A stretch of DNA of 64,000 nt from Dietzia alimentaria 72 (GTDB lineage: Bacteria > Actinomycetota > Actinomycetes > Mycobacteriales > Mycobacteriaceae): positions 186,001 to 250,000 of the forward strand of contig NZ_AGFF01000023.1 of assembly GCF_000226215.1 (NCBI RefSeq). Reading direction: 5' to 3'. A program made the translations under genes and the position numbers. Each line of letters begins with the position of its first letter. The stretch's first letter is position 1. Below the pieces are notes generated by a model. That model saw only the letters and a list, made by a program, of their open reading frames with translations, ran no database searches and was not told the DNA's origin. This document shows positions 10,201 to 19,672 of this stretch, one piece after another.

Positions 10201-10815
10201 GCAGAAAAGGACCTGGCCACACTGGGCAAGGTCAACCCGCTGGCTCTCGAGGAGTTTGCTGCTCTCGAGGAGCGCTATGCGTTCCTGTCCACCCAGCTCG
10301 ACGACGTCAAGAAGGCCCGCGCCGACCTGGAGGGCGTGATCGACGACGTCGACGAGCGGATCGAGCAGATCTTCACCGAGGCGTGGGTGGACGTCGAACG
10401 CGAGTTCCGCGGTGTCTTCTCGGTGCTCTTCCCCGGTGGTGAGGGACGGCTTGTGCTGACCGATCCGTCCGACATGCTGGCGACCGGCATCGAGGTCGAG
10501 GCTCGCCCGCCGGGTAAGAAGGTCAAACGTTTGTCGCTGCTCTCGGGAGGGGAGAAGTCTCTGACAGCGGTGGCGATGCTCGTGGCGATCTTCAAGGCCC
10601 GGCCCAGCCCGTTCTATGTGATGGACGAGGTCGAGGCGGCTCTGGACGATACCAACCTGCGCCGCCTGATCGGATTGTTCGAAGAGCTTCGCGAAACGAG
10701 CCAGCTCATCGTGATCACCCACCAGAAGCCCACGATGGATGTAGCCGACGTGCTCTATGGCGTGTCGATGCAGGGCGACGGCATCTCCAAGGTCATCTCC
10801 CAGCGCATGCGCTGA
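7246..10815 (+). CDS. smc: chromosome segregation protein SMC
   Basis: ATPase of the bacterial condensin complex that organises and segregates the chromosome with ScpA/ScpB (family knowledge). The 1189 aa show the full layout: N-terminal Walker A GPNGSGKSNVVDA (residues 32-44), a first long coiled coil, a hinge around residues 505-640, a second coiled coil, then the ABC signature LLSGGEKSLTAVAML and Walker B YVMDEVEAALDD near the C-terminus. A short Asp/Glu run (EDDDDDEM) interrupts the second coil near residue 766. It converges with sdhB, 16 bases away. Confidence 0.98.
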   Translation: MYLKSLTLKGFKSFAAPTTLRFEPGICCVVGPNGSGKSNVVDALTWVMGEHSAKTLRGGKMQDVIFAGTAGRQPLGRAEVTLTLDNSDGTLPIDYAEVSLTRRMFRDGAAEYEINGDRARLMDVQELLSDSGIGREMHVIVGQGKLAEILESRPEERRAFIEEAAGILKHRRRKEKAQRKLAGMQGNLDRLSDLTTELRRQLKPLGRQAEVARRAQTIQADLRDATFRLAADDLVTRRRELADAESVRIRLAGQVTEATARRDELARAVAETQARLDELTPEADAAQQRWFALSTLAERARATARIAADRSRSLAAEVAVHHGTDPDELDRQAERAAQHEQHLADEVEKAAESALRATTELKAKESALAALEAEHLKAVRAIADRREGVARLAGKVETLAARVETTETEIARLDAEARTVETAVADAEAEFDAVYARVPAHSEGERTLDEHLSRAERAHLAARERLTELRGIEREADQRIARLGARIETLEQNKGAGDGATWLLKHLGAEEVAGTVGEMVAVEEGWERAVGVALGPAVDAVVVDPAVDRREVMVALRDADGGRAGLVGRGGPGGDYRLEVDLVRGARWALDVVDVPDDLVSAVTSLLVDVVVVDDLASAHSQVEADRRVRAVTRDGELAGAGWTVGGSAGGRTGLEIQSAIDSAVAEREKVRAEIERTRAELAGAEAEDTERADRFSESMAAMSESDAAIEEIYAELARIGKRRRRAEAEARRIEQSRRIAVDKVNDARAEHAELSDRLARAGEDDDDDEMLPADGGRVAAQADVSTARAAELEARLAHRSAEERATGVRGKAASLRRAAQAERESRARAARAAATRRRGAEVAGVVDELSGRLLARLDELIRIAGAERDRLSAARTEATSRLAAMRADLSAAEAEMSKLGDAAHRDEIVRAQLEVKVSELESAVLERHGIEPGALVAEYGPDVELPPSALEVEEYEAARERGEDVIPPPPMPFVRADQQRRLKRAEKDLATLGKVNPLALEEFAALEERYAFLSTQLDDVKKARADLEGVIDDVDERIEQIFTEAWVDVEREFRGVFSVLFPGGEGRLVLTDPSDMLATGIEVEARPPGKKVKRLSLLSGGEKSLTAVAMLVAIFKARPSPFYVMDEVEAALDDTNLRRLIGLFEELRETSQLIVITHQKPTMDVADVLYGVSMQGDGISKVISQRMR

Positions 10816-10820
10816 CCGCC

Positions 10821-10844
10821 CCGGCGCCGCTTCAGGAGCGCCGG
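10821..10844. terminator. hairpin between convergent smc and sdhB
   Basis: CCGGCGC (10821-10827) and GCGCCGG (10838-10844) form a perfect 7-bp stem with a 10-base loop. It sits between the smc stop and the sdhB stop and overlaps the last sdhB codons. It could act for both strands. No U-tract follows, as is common in high-GC Actinobacteria. Confidence 0.4.
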
Positions 10845-11575
10845 AACACCGCCCGCAGCCGCTCCCGGTTCACCGCACCGATCGCACGTAGCGGGATCCC
10901 GGCTGGACACACCCGCGAGCACTCCCCGTACAGCGAGCACGGTCCGAACTCCTCGTCGGCGGCGCGGACCATGTCACGGGCCCGGGGGGCCCGGTCAAGT
11001 TGTGCGACCGGCATGAGGGCGAGGTGACCGAGTTTCGCCCCGACGAAGAGGTTGGCCGAGCCGTTGGGGCAAGCCGCGACACACGCTCCGCAGCCGATGC
11101 AGGCCGCGAGATCCAGGGCCGTCTCCGCCGAGTCGTGGCCCTGGAGAGTCGAGTCCGCGTCCGGCGCCGACCCCGCGGGGACCGATACGTAGGCTCCCGC
11201 GCCGAGTACATCGTCGAGAGCCGACCGGTCCACGACCAGATCGCGGATGACCGGGAAGGCCGCCGCACGCAACGGCTCGATCCGTATCGTGTCACCGTCG
11301 GCGAAGGACGCCAGCCGCTGGTGGCACGACGGGGTGTTCTCGGCCGGGCCGTGTGGGAGACCATCGACGGTGACCCCGCACGCACCGCAGATCCCTTCTC
11401 TACAGTCGGAGTCAAAAGCTACGGGTTCGATTCCCGCGTCGACCAGCCCGGCGTTGAGGACGTCGAGTAATTCGAGCACACTCATCTCAGGCCGCGCGTC
11501 GGCGACCTCGAACTTCTCGTAACGACCGGTCTCGTCTGGGCCGGACTGGCGCCAGACCCGCAATGTCAGTTTCAC
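10832..11575 (-). CDS. sdhB: succinate dehydrogenase/fumarate reductase iron-sulfur subunit
   Basis: Iron-sulfur subunit that passes electrons from SdhA to the membrane anchor (family knowledge). From the GTG at 11575 the protein has 247 aa. The 2Fe-2S ligands are in CREGICGACG (C58, C63, C66, with C84 following). The two other clusters are bound by CIGCGACVAACP (C159, C162, C165, C169) and the C213/C219/C223 set in CSLYGECSRVCP. GTG 11575 is chosen because family proteins begin with a KLTLRVWRQ-like strand; the frame stays open upstream into sdhA but those residues look non-coding. It lies 19 bases after sdhA in the same operon. Confidence 0.95.
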   Translation of the reverse strand: MKLTLRVWRQSGPDETGRYEKFEVADARPEMSVLELLDVLNAGLVDAGIEPVAFDSDCREGICGACGVTVDGLPHGPAENTPSCHQRLASFADGDTIRIEPLRAAAFPVIRDLVVDRSALDDVLGAGAYVSVPAGSAPDADSTLQGHDSAETALDLAACIGCGACVAACPNGSANLFVGAKLGHLALMPVAQLDRAPRARDMVRAADEEFGPCSLYGECSRVCPAGIPLRAIGAVNRERLRAVFRRS

Positions 11576-11594
11576 GGTGTCCGCATCCTCTGCC

Positions 11595-13571
11595 TCATCT
11601 GTAGTCCCTCGTCGTGGGGGAGATCGCCGAGAACTCCAGCGGTTCTGCGTGGCGGGTGAAAGTTCTGGGCCCGCCACGGTCGTCGCCGTCGGACGCCCAT
11701 GCGGAGACGAAGCTCCAGCGTGCGTCGTCTCGTAGCGCCTCGCCGTCCGCGCTCATGTGCTCATCGCGGAAGTGGGCGCCGCAGGATTCATCGCGGTCCA
11801 GGGCGTCCACGCACATCAGTTCCGCCAGCTCGAGGAAGTCGGCCACCCGTCCTGCGTGCTCGAGGACCTGGTTGAACTGGCTGCCCGTGCCGGTGACGCG
11901 CAGGTCAGTCCAGAACCGGGCGCGCAGGTCCCGAACGCGATCGAGCGCCCCGGCGAGGGCTTCTGCCGTGCGCGTGACCCCGCATCCCGAGTAGAGGATC
12001 TCGCCGAGTTCGCGGTGGAAGTGCTCCGGCCCTGTGGATCCGCCCACGGCGAGCAGGTTTTGTACACGCTCGCGAGCGCGAGCCACGGCGGTGACGACCA
12101 CCTCGTCGTCATCGTCGGGTAGTTCGTCCCCGAGCCGGGTGGCAAGGTGCGACGGAACCGAGTAGGGAAGTGTGAACCAGCCGTCGACACTAGCGCTGAG
12201 CAGGGAGTTGGCTCCGAGCCGGTTGGCGCCGTGGTAGCCCGAGCTGCACTCGCCGCCAACGAAGAGTCCGGGGATCGAGGTCTGCAGGTCATAGTCGTTC
12301 CACAGCCCGCCCATCGTGAAGTGGCAGGTCGGAGCGATCCTCATCGGCACGGTGTACGGGTCCTCGCCGGTGGCGTGCGAGTACATCTCGAACAAGTTGC
12401 CGTATCGCTCGGTGATTTTTCCCCGGCCGTCGCGGGCGAGCGCATCACGGAAGTCGAGGTACACCGAGTTACGGCGCGGGCCCACGCCGCGTCCGGCCCC
12501 GATCTCGGCGGTGATGGCCCGGGATGCCACGTCGCGGGGCACGAGGTTGCCGAACGCGGGGTAGCGGCGCTCGAGAAAGAAGTCCCGGTCGGAATCGGGA
12601 ATGTCGGCGGGGGATCGGTGGTCACCGGCACCGCGTGGAACCCAGACGCGGCCGTCGTTGCGCAACGACTCGCTCATGAGGATCGTCTTGGCCTGCCAGT
12701 CGTTGTCTTTCGGCAGCGCGGTCGGATGAAACTGGACGAACGAGGGCGAGGCGAACAGCGCGCCCCGCTGGTGCGCGCGCCACACCGCGGACGCGTTGGA
12801 GTGGACCGCGAGAGTGGAGGCGTGGAAGACGGTGCCGTAGCCCCCGGTCGCGAGGACCACCGCGTGTGCGGTCTCGGCCCGGATGCGGCCGGACACCAGG
12901 TCGCGGACCACCACCCCGTGGCACCCCGACTCGTCGACGACGAGGTCGAGCATCTCGTGGCGGGTGTGCAGCGTTACGGTGCCCTCCCGGATCTGCCGCT
13001 GGAGCGCCTGGACGCCCGCGATCTGGAGTTGCTGGCCGGTCTGCCCGCGGGTGTAGTAAGTGCGCGAGACCTGCACGCCGCCGAATGACCGCGTGGACAG
13101 GACCCCGCCGTACTCCCGGGCGAAGGGGGCACCGATGGCGGAGAAGTGGTCGATCACCCGCGCCGACTCCTCTCCGAGCCGGAACGCCTCGGCCTCCCGT
13201 CCGCGGAAGTCCCCACCCGAGACCGTGTCGGCCACGAACCGGGAAACCGAGTCGCCGTCCACCCGCCGACCGCGCGCGGAGTTGATCCCGCCCTGCGCAG
13301 CCACGGAGTGCGCCCGGCGGGCCGCGTCGTGATAGGTGAACGCCGTGACCCGGTAGCCGAGTTCGCCGAGGGCGGCCGCGGCGCCGGCGCCGGCCAGGCC
13401 CGTGCCGACCACCACAACGTGAAGGTTGCGACGATTTGCCGGTGACACGAGCCGATACCCATCCCGCCGTCTCGCCCACGCGGTCGCGGGGTTGCCGTCC
13501 GGGATGCCCGGCGACAGGGTGTCTCCCATCCGGGCGCCGGGGACGGCGACGGGGGGCGGGGAGAAACTCAC
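11595..13571 (-). CDS. sdhA: succinate dehydrogenase/fumarate reductase flavoprotein subunit
   Basis: Catalytic subunit with FAD, interconverting succinate and fumarate (family knowledge). The Rossmann motif is VVVGTGLAGAG near residue 55. The flavinylation segment RRAHSVAAQGGIN contains the expected histidine (about residue 88). HPTALP is the substrate-side motif. The product is 658 aa from GTG 13571, whose GTGA overlaps the sdhC stop. A GTG nine bases upstream (13580) is an alternative. The N-terminus carries an unusual 45-residue Pro/Ala/Arg-rich leader before the Rossmann fold. The small set of three genes resembles the mycobacterial Sdh1 type. Confidence 0.96.
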   Translation of the reverse strand: MSFSPPPVAVPGARMGDTLSPGIPDGNPATAWARRRDGYRLVSPANRRNLHVVVVGTGLAGAGAAAALGELGYRVTAFTYHDAARRAHSVAAQGGINSARGRRVDGDSVSRFVADTVSGGDFRGREAEAFRLGEESARVIDHFSAIGAPFAREYGGVLSTRSFGGVQVSRTYYTRGQTGQQLQIAGVQALQRQIREGTVTLHTRHEMLDLVVDESGCHGVVVRDLVSGRIRAETAHAVVLATGGYGTVFHASTLAVHSNASAVWRAHQRGALFASPSFVQFHPTALPKDNDWQAKTILMSESLRNDGRVWVPRGAGDHRSPADIPDSDRDFFLERRYPAFGNLVPRDVASRAITAEIGAGRGVGPRRNSVYLDFRDALARDGRGKITERYGNLFEMYSHATGEDPYTVPMRIAPTCHFTMGGLWNDYDLQTSIPGLFVGGECSSGYHGANRLGANSLLSASVDGWFTLPYSVPSHLATRLGDELPDDDDEVVVTAVARARERVQNLLAVGGSTGPEHFHRELGEILYSGCGVTRTAEALAGALDRVRDLRARFWTDLRVTGTGSQFNQVLEHAGRVADFLELAELMCVDALDRDESCGAHFRDEHMSADGEALRDDARWSFVSAWASDGDDRGGPRTFTRHAEPLEFSAISPTTRDYR

Positions 13572-14299
13572 AGCAGCCACCCGGCCTGGACCGCAAGGGG
13601 GATCGCGGCGTTGCCGAGGAGAACAGCGACCGCCGCGACCCCACCCGCGACCCTGATCGTCCTGCGGCTCCTCACACCGGTGACCCCCAGGTCACCGGAA
13701 GCCGTGCGGACGCCGTGGGCGACGTGCACGGCCAACGCCACCATCGTGACGATGTAGAACGTCGCCACCCAGGGACGGGAGAAGCTGGCCACCAGGTTGG
13801 CGTACGCCGAGCCGGGCTCGAACGCCTCCGGGGCGACAGGGGCGGTGCCGATGGTCATGTCGAAGATGTGGAAGACGACGAAGAGCAGCAGGATCACCCC
13901 GGTCGTCAGCATCGAGCGCGCGCCGAACGAACTGGCCGTGAGGCCGCCGCGCCGACGGTGACGGCCGGCGGAGGCACGCGAGCGCCGCACCAGCAACAGT
14001 GAGCACCAGACGTGCGCGACGAGGCTCACAATGAGCACCACGCGCAGAGCCCACAGGATGCCCGCCGGCGGAACGAGTGGGTACAACAATGTCCGTAGCC
14101 ACACGGCGTAGCCGTCGAAACCCGGCGCGCCGCCGAACACCTTCAGGTTGCCGATCATGTGGACGACGACGAATACGGTGAAGATCAGTCCCGTCACCGC
14201 CATGACGGTTTTGACGAGCCACGTGGGCGGAGTAGGTGCACGACGGACGGGTCGCTGATGCCCGGACGGTACCCCTGACGGGGCGGCTACCTCGACCAC
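13568..14299 (-). CDS. sdhC: succinate dehydrogenase cytochrome b subunit (membrane anchor)
   Basis: Single-chain anchor of 243 aa with five hydrophobic stretches, the b558-type found where no separate SdhD exists (family knowledge). Candidate haem-ligand histidines are in VVHMIGNLKVF, VAHVWCS, VFHIFDMTIG and HVAHGVRT. The GTG start (14299) has GGGAGG upstream, and a TAGACT -10 lies about 32 bases before it. It is first in a tightly overlapping sdhC-sdhA-sdhB operon. The operon runs against the surrounding smc and ftsY genes. Confidence 0.92.
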   Translation of the reverse strand: MVEVAAPSGVPSGHQRPVRRAPTPPTWLVKTVMAVTGLIFTVFVVVHMIGNLKVFGGAPGFDGYAVWLRTLLYPLVPPAGILWALRVVLIVSLVAHVWCSLLLVRRSRASAGRHRRRGGLTASSFGARSMLTTGVILLLFVVFHIFDMTIGTAPVAPEAFEPGSAYANLVASFSRPWVATFYIVTMVALAVHVAHGVRTASGDLGVTGVRSRRTIRVAGGVAAVAVLLGNAAIPLAVQAGWLL

Positions 14300-14330
14300 T
14301 GGAGTTCCTCCCGAGACGATGACGCGACCC

Positions 14331-14336
14331 AGTCTA
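14331..14336 (-). promoter_or_regulatory. -10 element of the sdhCAB operon
   Basis: Read on the minus strand this is TAGACT, a good TANNNT match. A start of transcription near 14324 would give a leader of about 25 bases that includes the GGGAGG ribosome site of sdhC. No convincing -35 is visible. The same hexamer appears before rpsP and ylxR. Confidence 0.45.
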
Positions 14337-14384
14337 GGCCTGCCACTGCCCCCCGGGACCGTGATGACGGCGGGCGGAGTCGGC

Positions 14385-14390
14385 CATACT
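14385..14390 (+). promoter_or_regulatory. -10-like element before ftsY
   Basis: CATACT, a near match to TANNNT, lies 7 bases before the ftsY GTG (14398). The spacing equals that of other likely leaderless genes in this window, and no ribosome site is present. Confidence 0.35.
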
Positions 14391-14397
14391 GGGAAGC

Positions 14398-15810
14398 GTG
14401 ACTACCACCACCTGGATCATCATCGCCGTCGCCGCGGTACTGCTGCTCGCCATCATCGCGCTCGTCGTGGGGCTGCAGCTGCGCAAGAAGCGGCAGATCA
14501 CCTTGAGCAAGCCGGAGGAGAGAAAAGAGCTCACGCGCGAGGAGCGCTCCGGTAACTATCAGGCGGGGACGGGATTCTCCTTTACCGAGGCCGGTGGAGT
14601 GGGCACAGGGGTGCCGGTCAGGGAACCGCTGCCGCGAGAGGCGCCTCGGACAGAATCGCCGTCCACCCCGTCTGCGCCGTCGGTGCCCGCTGACGGGCCC
14701 GAGAGAAGCATCGTCACCCCCGAGCCGGATATCGAGCCGGGCCCCAGCGCGGAGACAGTGGTCGTGGAGCCCGCCCCGGTCGAGCCCGTCGTGGTGCCGC
14801 CCGAGGTTTCCACCGACGAAGTCCCCACGCCGACGGACGAGCCGATCACTGGAACCCCCGCCCCGGTGGCTCCGGTCGAGCAGATCGATCCTGCCGCTGG
14901 GCGGCTCGATCGTCTCCGCGGCCGCCTCTCACGGTCCCAGAACTCCGTCGGCCAGGGACTCCTAGGACTTCTCGGCGCCGGTGATCTGGATGAGGACGCA
15001 TGGGAGGAGATCGAGGACACCCTGATCATGGCGGACATCGGCGCGGCCACGACCGAGCGTGTCGTCGCCCGTCTGCGTGAGGAGATTGCGACCCGTCAGA
15101 TCCGCACCGAGGCCGAGGTGCGGGATCTGCTTCGGCAAACCCTCGTCGACAACCTCCACCCCGAGTACGACCGTTCGCTCCGCGCGCTACCGAACGCTGG
15201 TAAGCCCGCGGTACTCCTCGTCGTCGGCGTCAACGGCACCGGTAAGACCACCACTACCGGCAAACTCGCCCGCGTCCTCGTTGCGGACGGCCGCGCCATC
15301 CTTCTCGGTGCCGCCGACACGTTCCGCGCGGCCGCCGCGGATCAGCTCCAGACCTGGGGTGAGCGCGTCGGGGCCGAGATCGTCCGCGGCAAGGAGGGCG
15401 CAGATCCCGCGTCGGTCGCGTTCGACGCCGTGTCCCGCGGCGTCGAGACCGGAGTCGATGCGGTCCTGGTGGACACCGCCGGTCGCCTCCACACCAAGGC
15501 GGGGCTCATGGACGAGCTCGGCAAGGTCAAGCGGGTAGTGGAGAAGAAGACACCCGTCGACGAGGTACTGCTGGTCATCGACGCCACCACCGGTCAGAAC
15601 GGCCTCATGCAGGCCCGGGTGTTCAAGGACGTCGTGGACATCACCGGAGTCGTGTTGACCAAGCTGGACGGCACAGCAAAGGGCGGCATTGTCTTCCAGG
15701 TGCAGCACGAACTCGGCGTCCCGGTGAAGCTCGTCGGACTCGGAGAGGGGGCTGACGACCTGGCTCCGTTCACGCCCGAGGCGTTCGTCGACGCCCTGCT
15801 CGGCACCTAG
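14398..15810 (+). CDS. ftsY: signal recognition particle receptor FtsY
   Basis: SRP receptor GTPase that docks ribosome-nascent chain complexes at the membrane (family knowledge). The 470-aa protein starts with a real transmembrane helix (residues 4-24, TWIIIAVAAVLLLAIIALVV) followed by RKKR, then a Pro/Glu/Val-rich acidic linker to about residue 155. The NG domain has G1 GVNGTGKTTTTGKL, DTAGR and TKLDGTAKGG. The N-terminal anchor is typical for high-GC Gram-positives. The gene is separated from smc by the antisense sdh operon. Confidence 0.97.
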   Translation: MTTTTWIIIAVAAVLLLAIIALVVGLQLRKKRQITLSKPEERKELTREERSGNYQAGTGFSFTEAGGVGTGVPVREPLPREAPRTESPSTPSAPSVPADGPERSIVTPEPDIEPGPSAETVVVEPAPVEPVVVPPEVSTDEVPTPTDEPITGTPAPVAPVEQIDPAAGRLDRLRGRLSRSQNSVGQGLLGLLGAGDLDEDAWEEIEDTLIMADIGAATTERVVARLREEIATRQIRTEAEVRDLLRQTLVDNLHPEYDRSLRALPNAGKPAVLLVVGVNGTGKTTTTGKLARVLVADGRAILLGAADTFRAAAADQLQTWGERVGAEIVRGKEGADPASVAFDAVSRGVETGVDAVLVDTAGRLHTKAGLMDELGKVKRVVEKKTPVDEVLLVIDATTGQNGLMQARVFKDVVDITGVVLTKLDGTAKGGIVFQVQHELGVPVKLVGLGEGADDLAPFTPEAFVDALLGT

Positions 15811-15841
15811 GACACATGATCGGAACGCCGGGTCACACCGC

Positions 15842-15879
15842 GTAACAGGTCCGAAACACCGGCGATCGTCCGGGGAAAC
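15842..15879 (+). promoter_or_regulatory. GlnR-type nitrogen-control box upstream of amt
   Basis: Four half-sites occur with exact actinobacterial GlnR spacing (gTnAC-n6-GaAAC-n6-gTnAC-n6-GaAAC): GTAAC 15842-15846, GAAAC 15853-15857, GATCG 15864-15868 (degenerate third site) and GAAAC 15875-15879. Three of the four sites match the consensus. The box lies 75-113 bases before the amt ATG. GlnR activates amt-glnB under nitrogen limitation in Streptomyces and mycobacteria (established knowledge), so the same control is inferred here. Confidence 0.65.
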
Positions 15880-15954
15880 ATCGCCACGGAAATCTTGGGA
15901 CTCGACGGGGAGCGGAAGACCGCTCACCGCGTTCGAGACCGGGAGGACCGCACC

Positions 15955-17684
<1,730 letters not shown>

Positions 17685-17805
17685 CCGGCAGCCGGGGCGG
17701 ATGGTCACGTCCGCCCCGACCGCGGGTGGTTCTCGCCGTGGTGAGAGAGTCCGGGTCGCTATTGCTCGGAGGCGGTCCCACGACACATCACGGGACCCGG
17801 GCCGA

Positions 17806-17811
17806 TACGCT
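17806..17811 (+). promoter_or_regulatory. -10 element, candidate ffh promoter
   Basis: TACGCT fits TANNNT. Transcription from about 17818 would give a leader of roughly 60 bases carrying the AGGGAG ribosome site (17866-17871) of ffh. This separates ffh from the amt-glnB operon. Confidence 0.4.
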
Positions 17812-17879
17812 ATGACCAGTTGTCGCCGACGACGCTGGAAGCCATTGGCTTCCGGGCCGCGAACCAGGGAGCTGTGACC

Positions 17880-19448
17880 GTGTTCGATTCCTTGTCCGAT
17901 CGCCTGACAGGTGCGCTCAAGGACCTGCGCGGAAAAGGCCGGCTCAGCGATGCCGACATCGACGCGACGGCCCGCGAGATCCGACTTGCACTGCTCGAAG
18001 CGGACGTCGCTCTGCCCGTCGTCCGGACGTTCATCTCGCGGGTCAAGGAGCGAGCCAAGGGCGCCGAGGTTTCCGAGGCGCTGAACCCCGCCCAGCAGGT
18101 CGTCAAAATCGTAGACGCCGAGCTCACCGCGATCCTCGGCGGCGCCGCGCGGCGCATCGAGTTCGCCAAGCAGCCGCCCACGGTGATCATGCTCGCCGGC
18201 CTACAGGGTGCGGGCAAGACCACACTTGCCGGCAAGCTTGCCCATTGGCTCAAGCAGCGGGGACACACGCCACTGCTCGTGGCGTGTGACCTCCAGCGCC
18301 CCGGCGCCGTGGACCAGCTGCAGATCGTGGGCGAGCGGGCCGGGGTCCAGACCTTCGCCCCGCACCCGGGCACCTCGGTAGGTGGCGACGGTGCCGTGAT
18401 CGGGGTCCAGGAGCCGGTGTCCGTGGCGCAGCGGGGTCTGGCCCACGCACGCGCGAAGATGCACGACGTCGTGATTGTTGATACCGCGGGAAGGTTGGGT
18501 ATCGACGAGGAGATGATGGCTCAGGCCCGGGGCATCCGGGACGCGGTCCAACCACACGAGACATTCTTCGTCCTCGACGCGATGGTCGGTCAGGACGCCG
18601 TCGTGACGGCCGAGGCGTTCCGGGAAGGCGTCGGCTTCACCGGTGTCGTACTCACCAAGCTTGACGGCGATGCCCGCGGTGGTGCGGCGTTGAGCGTCCG
18701 TGAGCTCACCGGCACCCCGATCATGTTCGCCTCTAACGGTGAGAAGCTCGAGGACTTCGACGTCTTCCACCCGGAGCGGATGGCCAGTCGGATTCTCGGC
18801 ATGGGCGACGTGCTCTCACTTATCGAGCAGGCCGAAACCGTCTTCGACGCCAAAGAGGCGGAGAAGACCGCGGCCAAGATCGGGTCCGGTGAACTGACAC
18901 TCGAGGACTTCCTCGACCAGATGTTGATGATCCGCAAAATGGGCCCGATCGGAAACCTGCTCGGGATGCTTCCGGGTGGCAAAGAGATGAAGGCGGCAGT
19001 CGGGGACATCGACGAGAAGTACCTCGACCGCATCCAGGCGATCATCCGCGGCATGACTCCCGAGGAGCGGGCCAACCCCAAGGTGATCAACGGCTCCCGA
19101 CGCCAGCGCATCGCCAAGGGCTCCGGCGTCACAGTGACCGACGTCAATCAACTCGTCGACCGCTTCTTCGAGGCCCGCAAGATGATGTCCCGGATGGCAG
19201 GCCAGATGGGCATGCCGGGCGCCGGTAACAAAAACCAGCGCAAGAACAAGAAGGGGAAGGGAAAGCGACGCGGTCCGACTCCGCCCAAGAATCGTGGCAT
19301 GATGCCCGGCGGCATGCCGGGGATGCCGGGGATGCCGGGTATGCCGGCCGGAATGCCGGACCTGTCCCAGATGCCGGCCGGGCTGGATGAGCTCCCCCCG
19401 GGGCTGGAGGGCGTGGACCTCAACGACCTGAAGTTTCCCAAGCGTTGA
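17880..19448 (+). CDS. ffh: signal recognition particle protein Ffh
   Basis: SRP54 GTPase that binds signal sequences and 4.5S RNA (family knowledge). GTG 17880 gives 522 aa starting MFDSLSDRLTGAL, the standard Ffh N-terminus, with AGGGAG eight bases upstream; GTG 17874 is a close alternative. The G domain has GLQGAGKTTLAGKLA, DTAGRLG and TKLDGDARGG. The M domain holds the Met-rich helices (MRKMGPIGNLLGMLPGG) and the RNA-binding GSRRQRIAKGSG. The tail is basic and then MPG-rich, encoded by a 9-base tandem repeat. Confidence 0.97.
   Translation: MFDSLSDRLTGALKDLRGKGRLSDADIDATAREIRLALLEADVALPVVRTFISRVKERAKGAEVSEALNPAQQVVKIVDAELTAILGGAARRIEFAKQPPTVIMLAGLQGAGKTTLAGKLAHWLKQRGHTPLLVACDLQRPGAVDQLQIVGERAGVQTFAPHPGTSVGGDGAVIGVQEPVSVAQRGLAHARAKMHDVVIVDTAGRLGIDEEMMAQARGIRDAVQPHETFFVLDAMVGQDAVVTAEAFREGVGFTGVVLTKLDGDARGGAALSVRELTGTPIMFASNGEKLEDFDVFHPERMASRILGMGDVLSLIEQAETVFDAKEAEKTAAKIGSGELTLEDFLDQMLMIRKMGPIGNLLGMLPGGKEMKAAVGDIDEKYLDRIQAIIRGMTPEERANPKVINGSRRQRIAKGSGVTVTDVNQLVDRFFEARKMMSRMAGQMGMPGAGNKNQRKNKKGKGKRRGPTPPKNRGMMPGGMPGMPGMPGMPAGMPDLSQMPAGLDELPPGLEGVDLNDLKFPKR
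19314..19349 (+). repeat. 9-base tandem repeat in the ffh tail
   Basis: Four consecutive copies of ATGCCGGGG (the last two slightly diverged) encode Met-Pro-Gly repeats in the C-terminal tail of Ffh. In-frame 9-base units allow the tail to expand or shrink without a frameshift. Confidence 0.8.
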
Positions 19449-19485
19449 TCCACCGTCTTCTGGATCGTCCCGCCCGGTGCGCCGA

Positions 19486-19516
19486 TTGGTGCCAGCGGCG
19501 GGCCGACGCTTAGACT
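19486..19516 (+). promoter_or_regulatory. candidate promoter of the rpsP operon
   Basis: TTGGTG (19486-19491) and TAGACT (19511-19516) are separated by 19 bases. A start near 19523 gives a leader of about 150 bases before rpsP. The -10 is a good match; the -35 is only partial. Confidence 0.4.
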
Positions 19517-19672
19517 GATGCGCTGGACGCCGTCATCGGTGGAACCCTTGGGCATGTCGTGTCCGGGTTCCGCGCCGACCGGCGGTCACCCGCAAGGCGA
19601 AACCGGGCCCCACAAATGGTGTGGGAGTCGCTGAATCGCCACGTGACCTGCAACAGAAAGTGAGACGCCCAC

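Noticed and set aside
8752-10722. 656-codon open frame antisense to smc
   Set aside because: Same artefact: low-complexity His/Arg/Asp product, no motifs, fully covered by the certain smc gene.
11578-11677. Upstream start of sdhB at 11677
   Set aside because: The extra residues lie inside the end of sdhA and do not resemble family N-termini. GTG 11575 fits.
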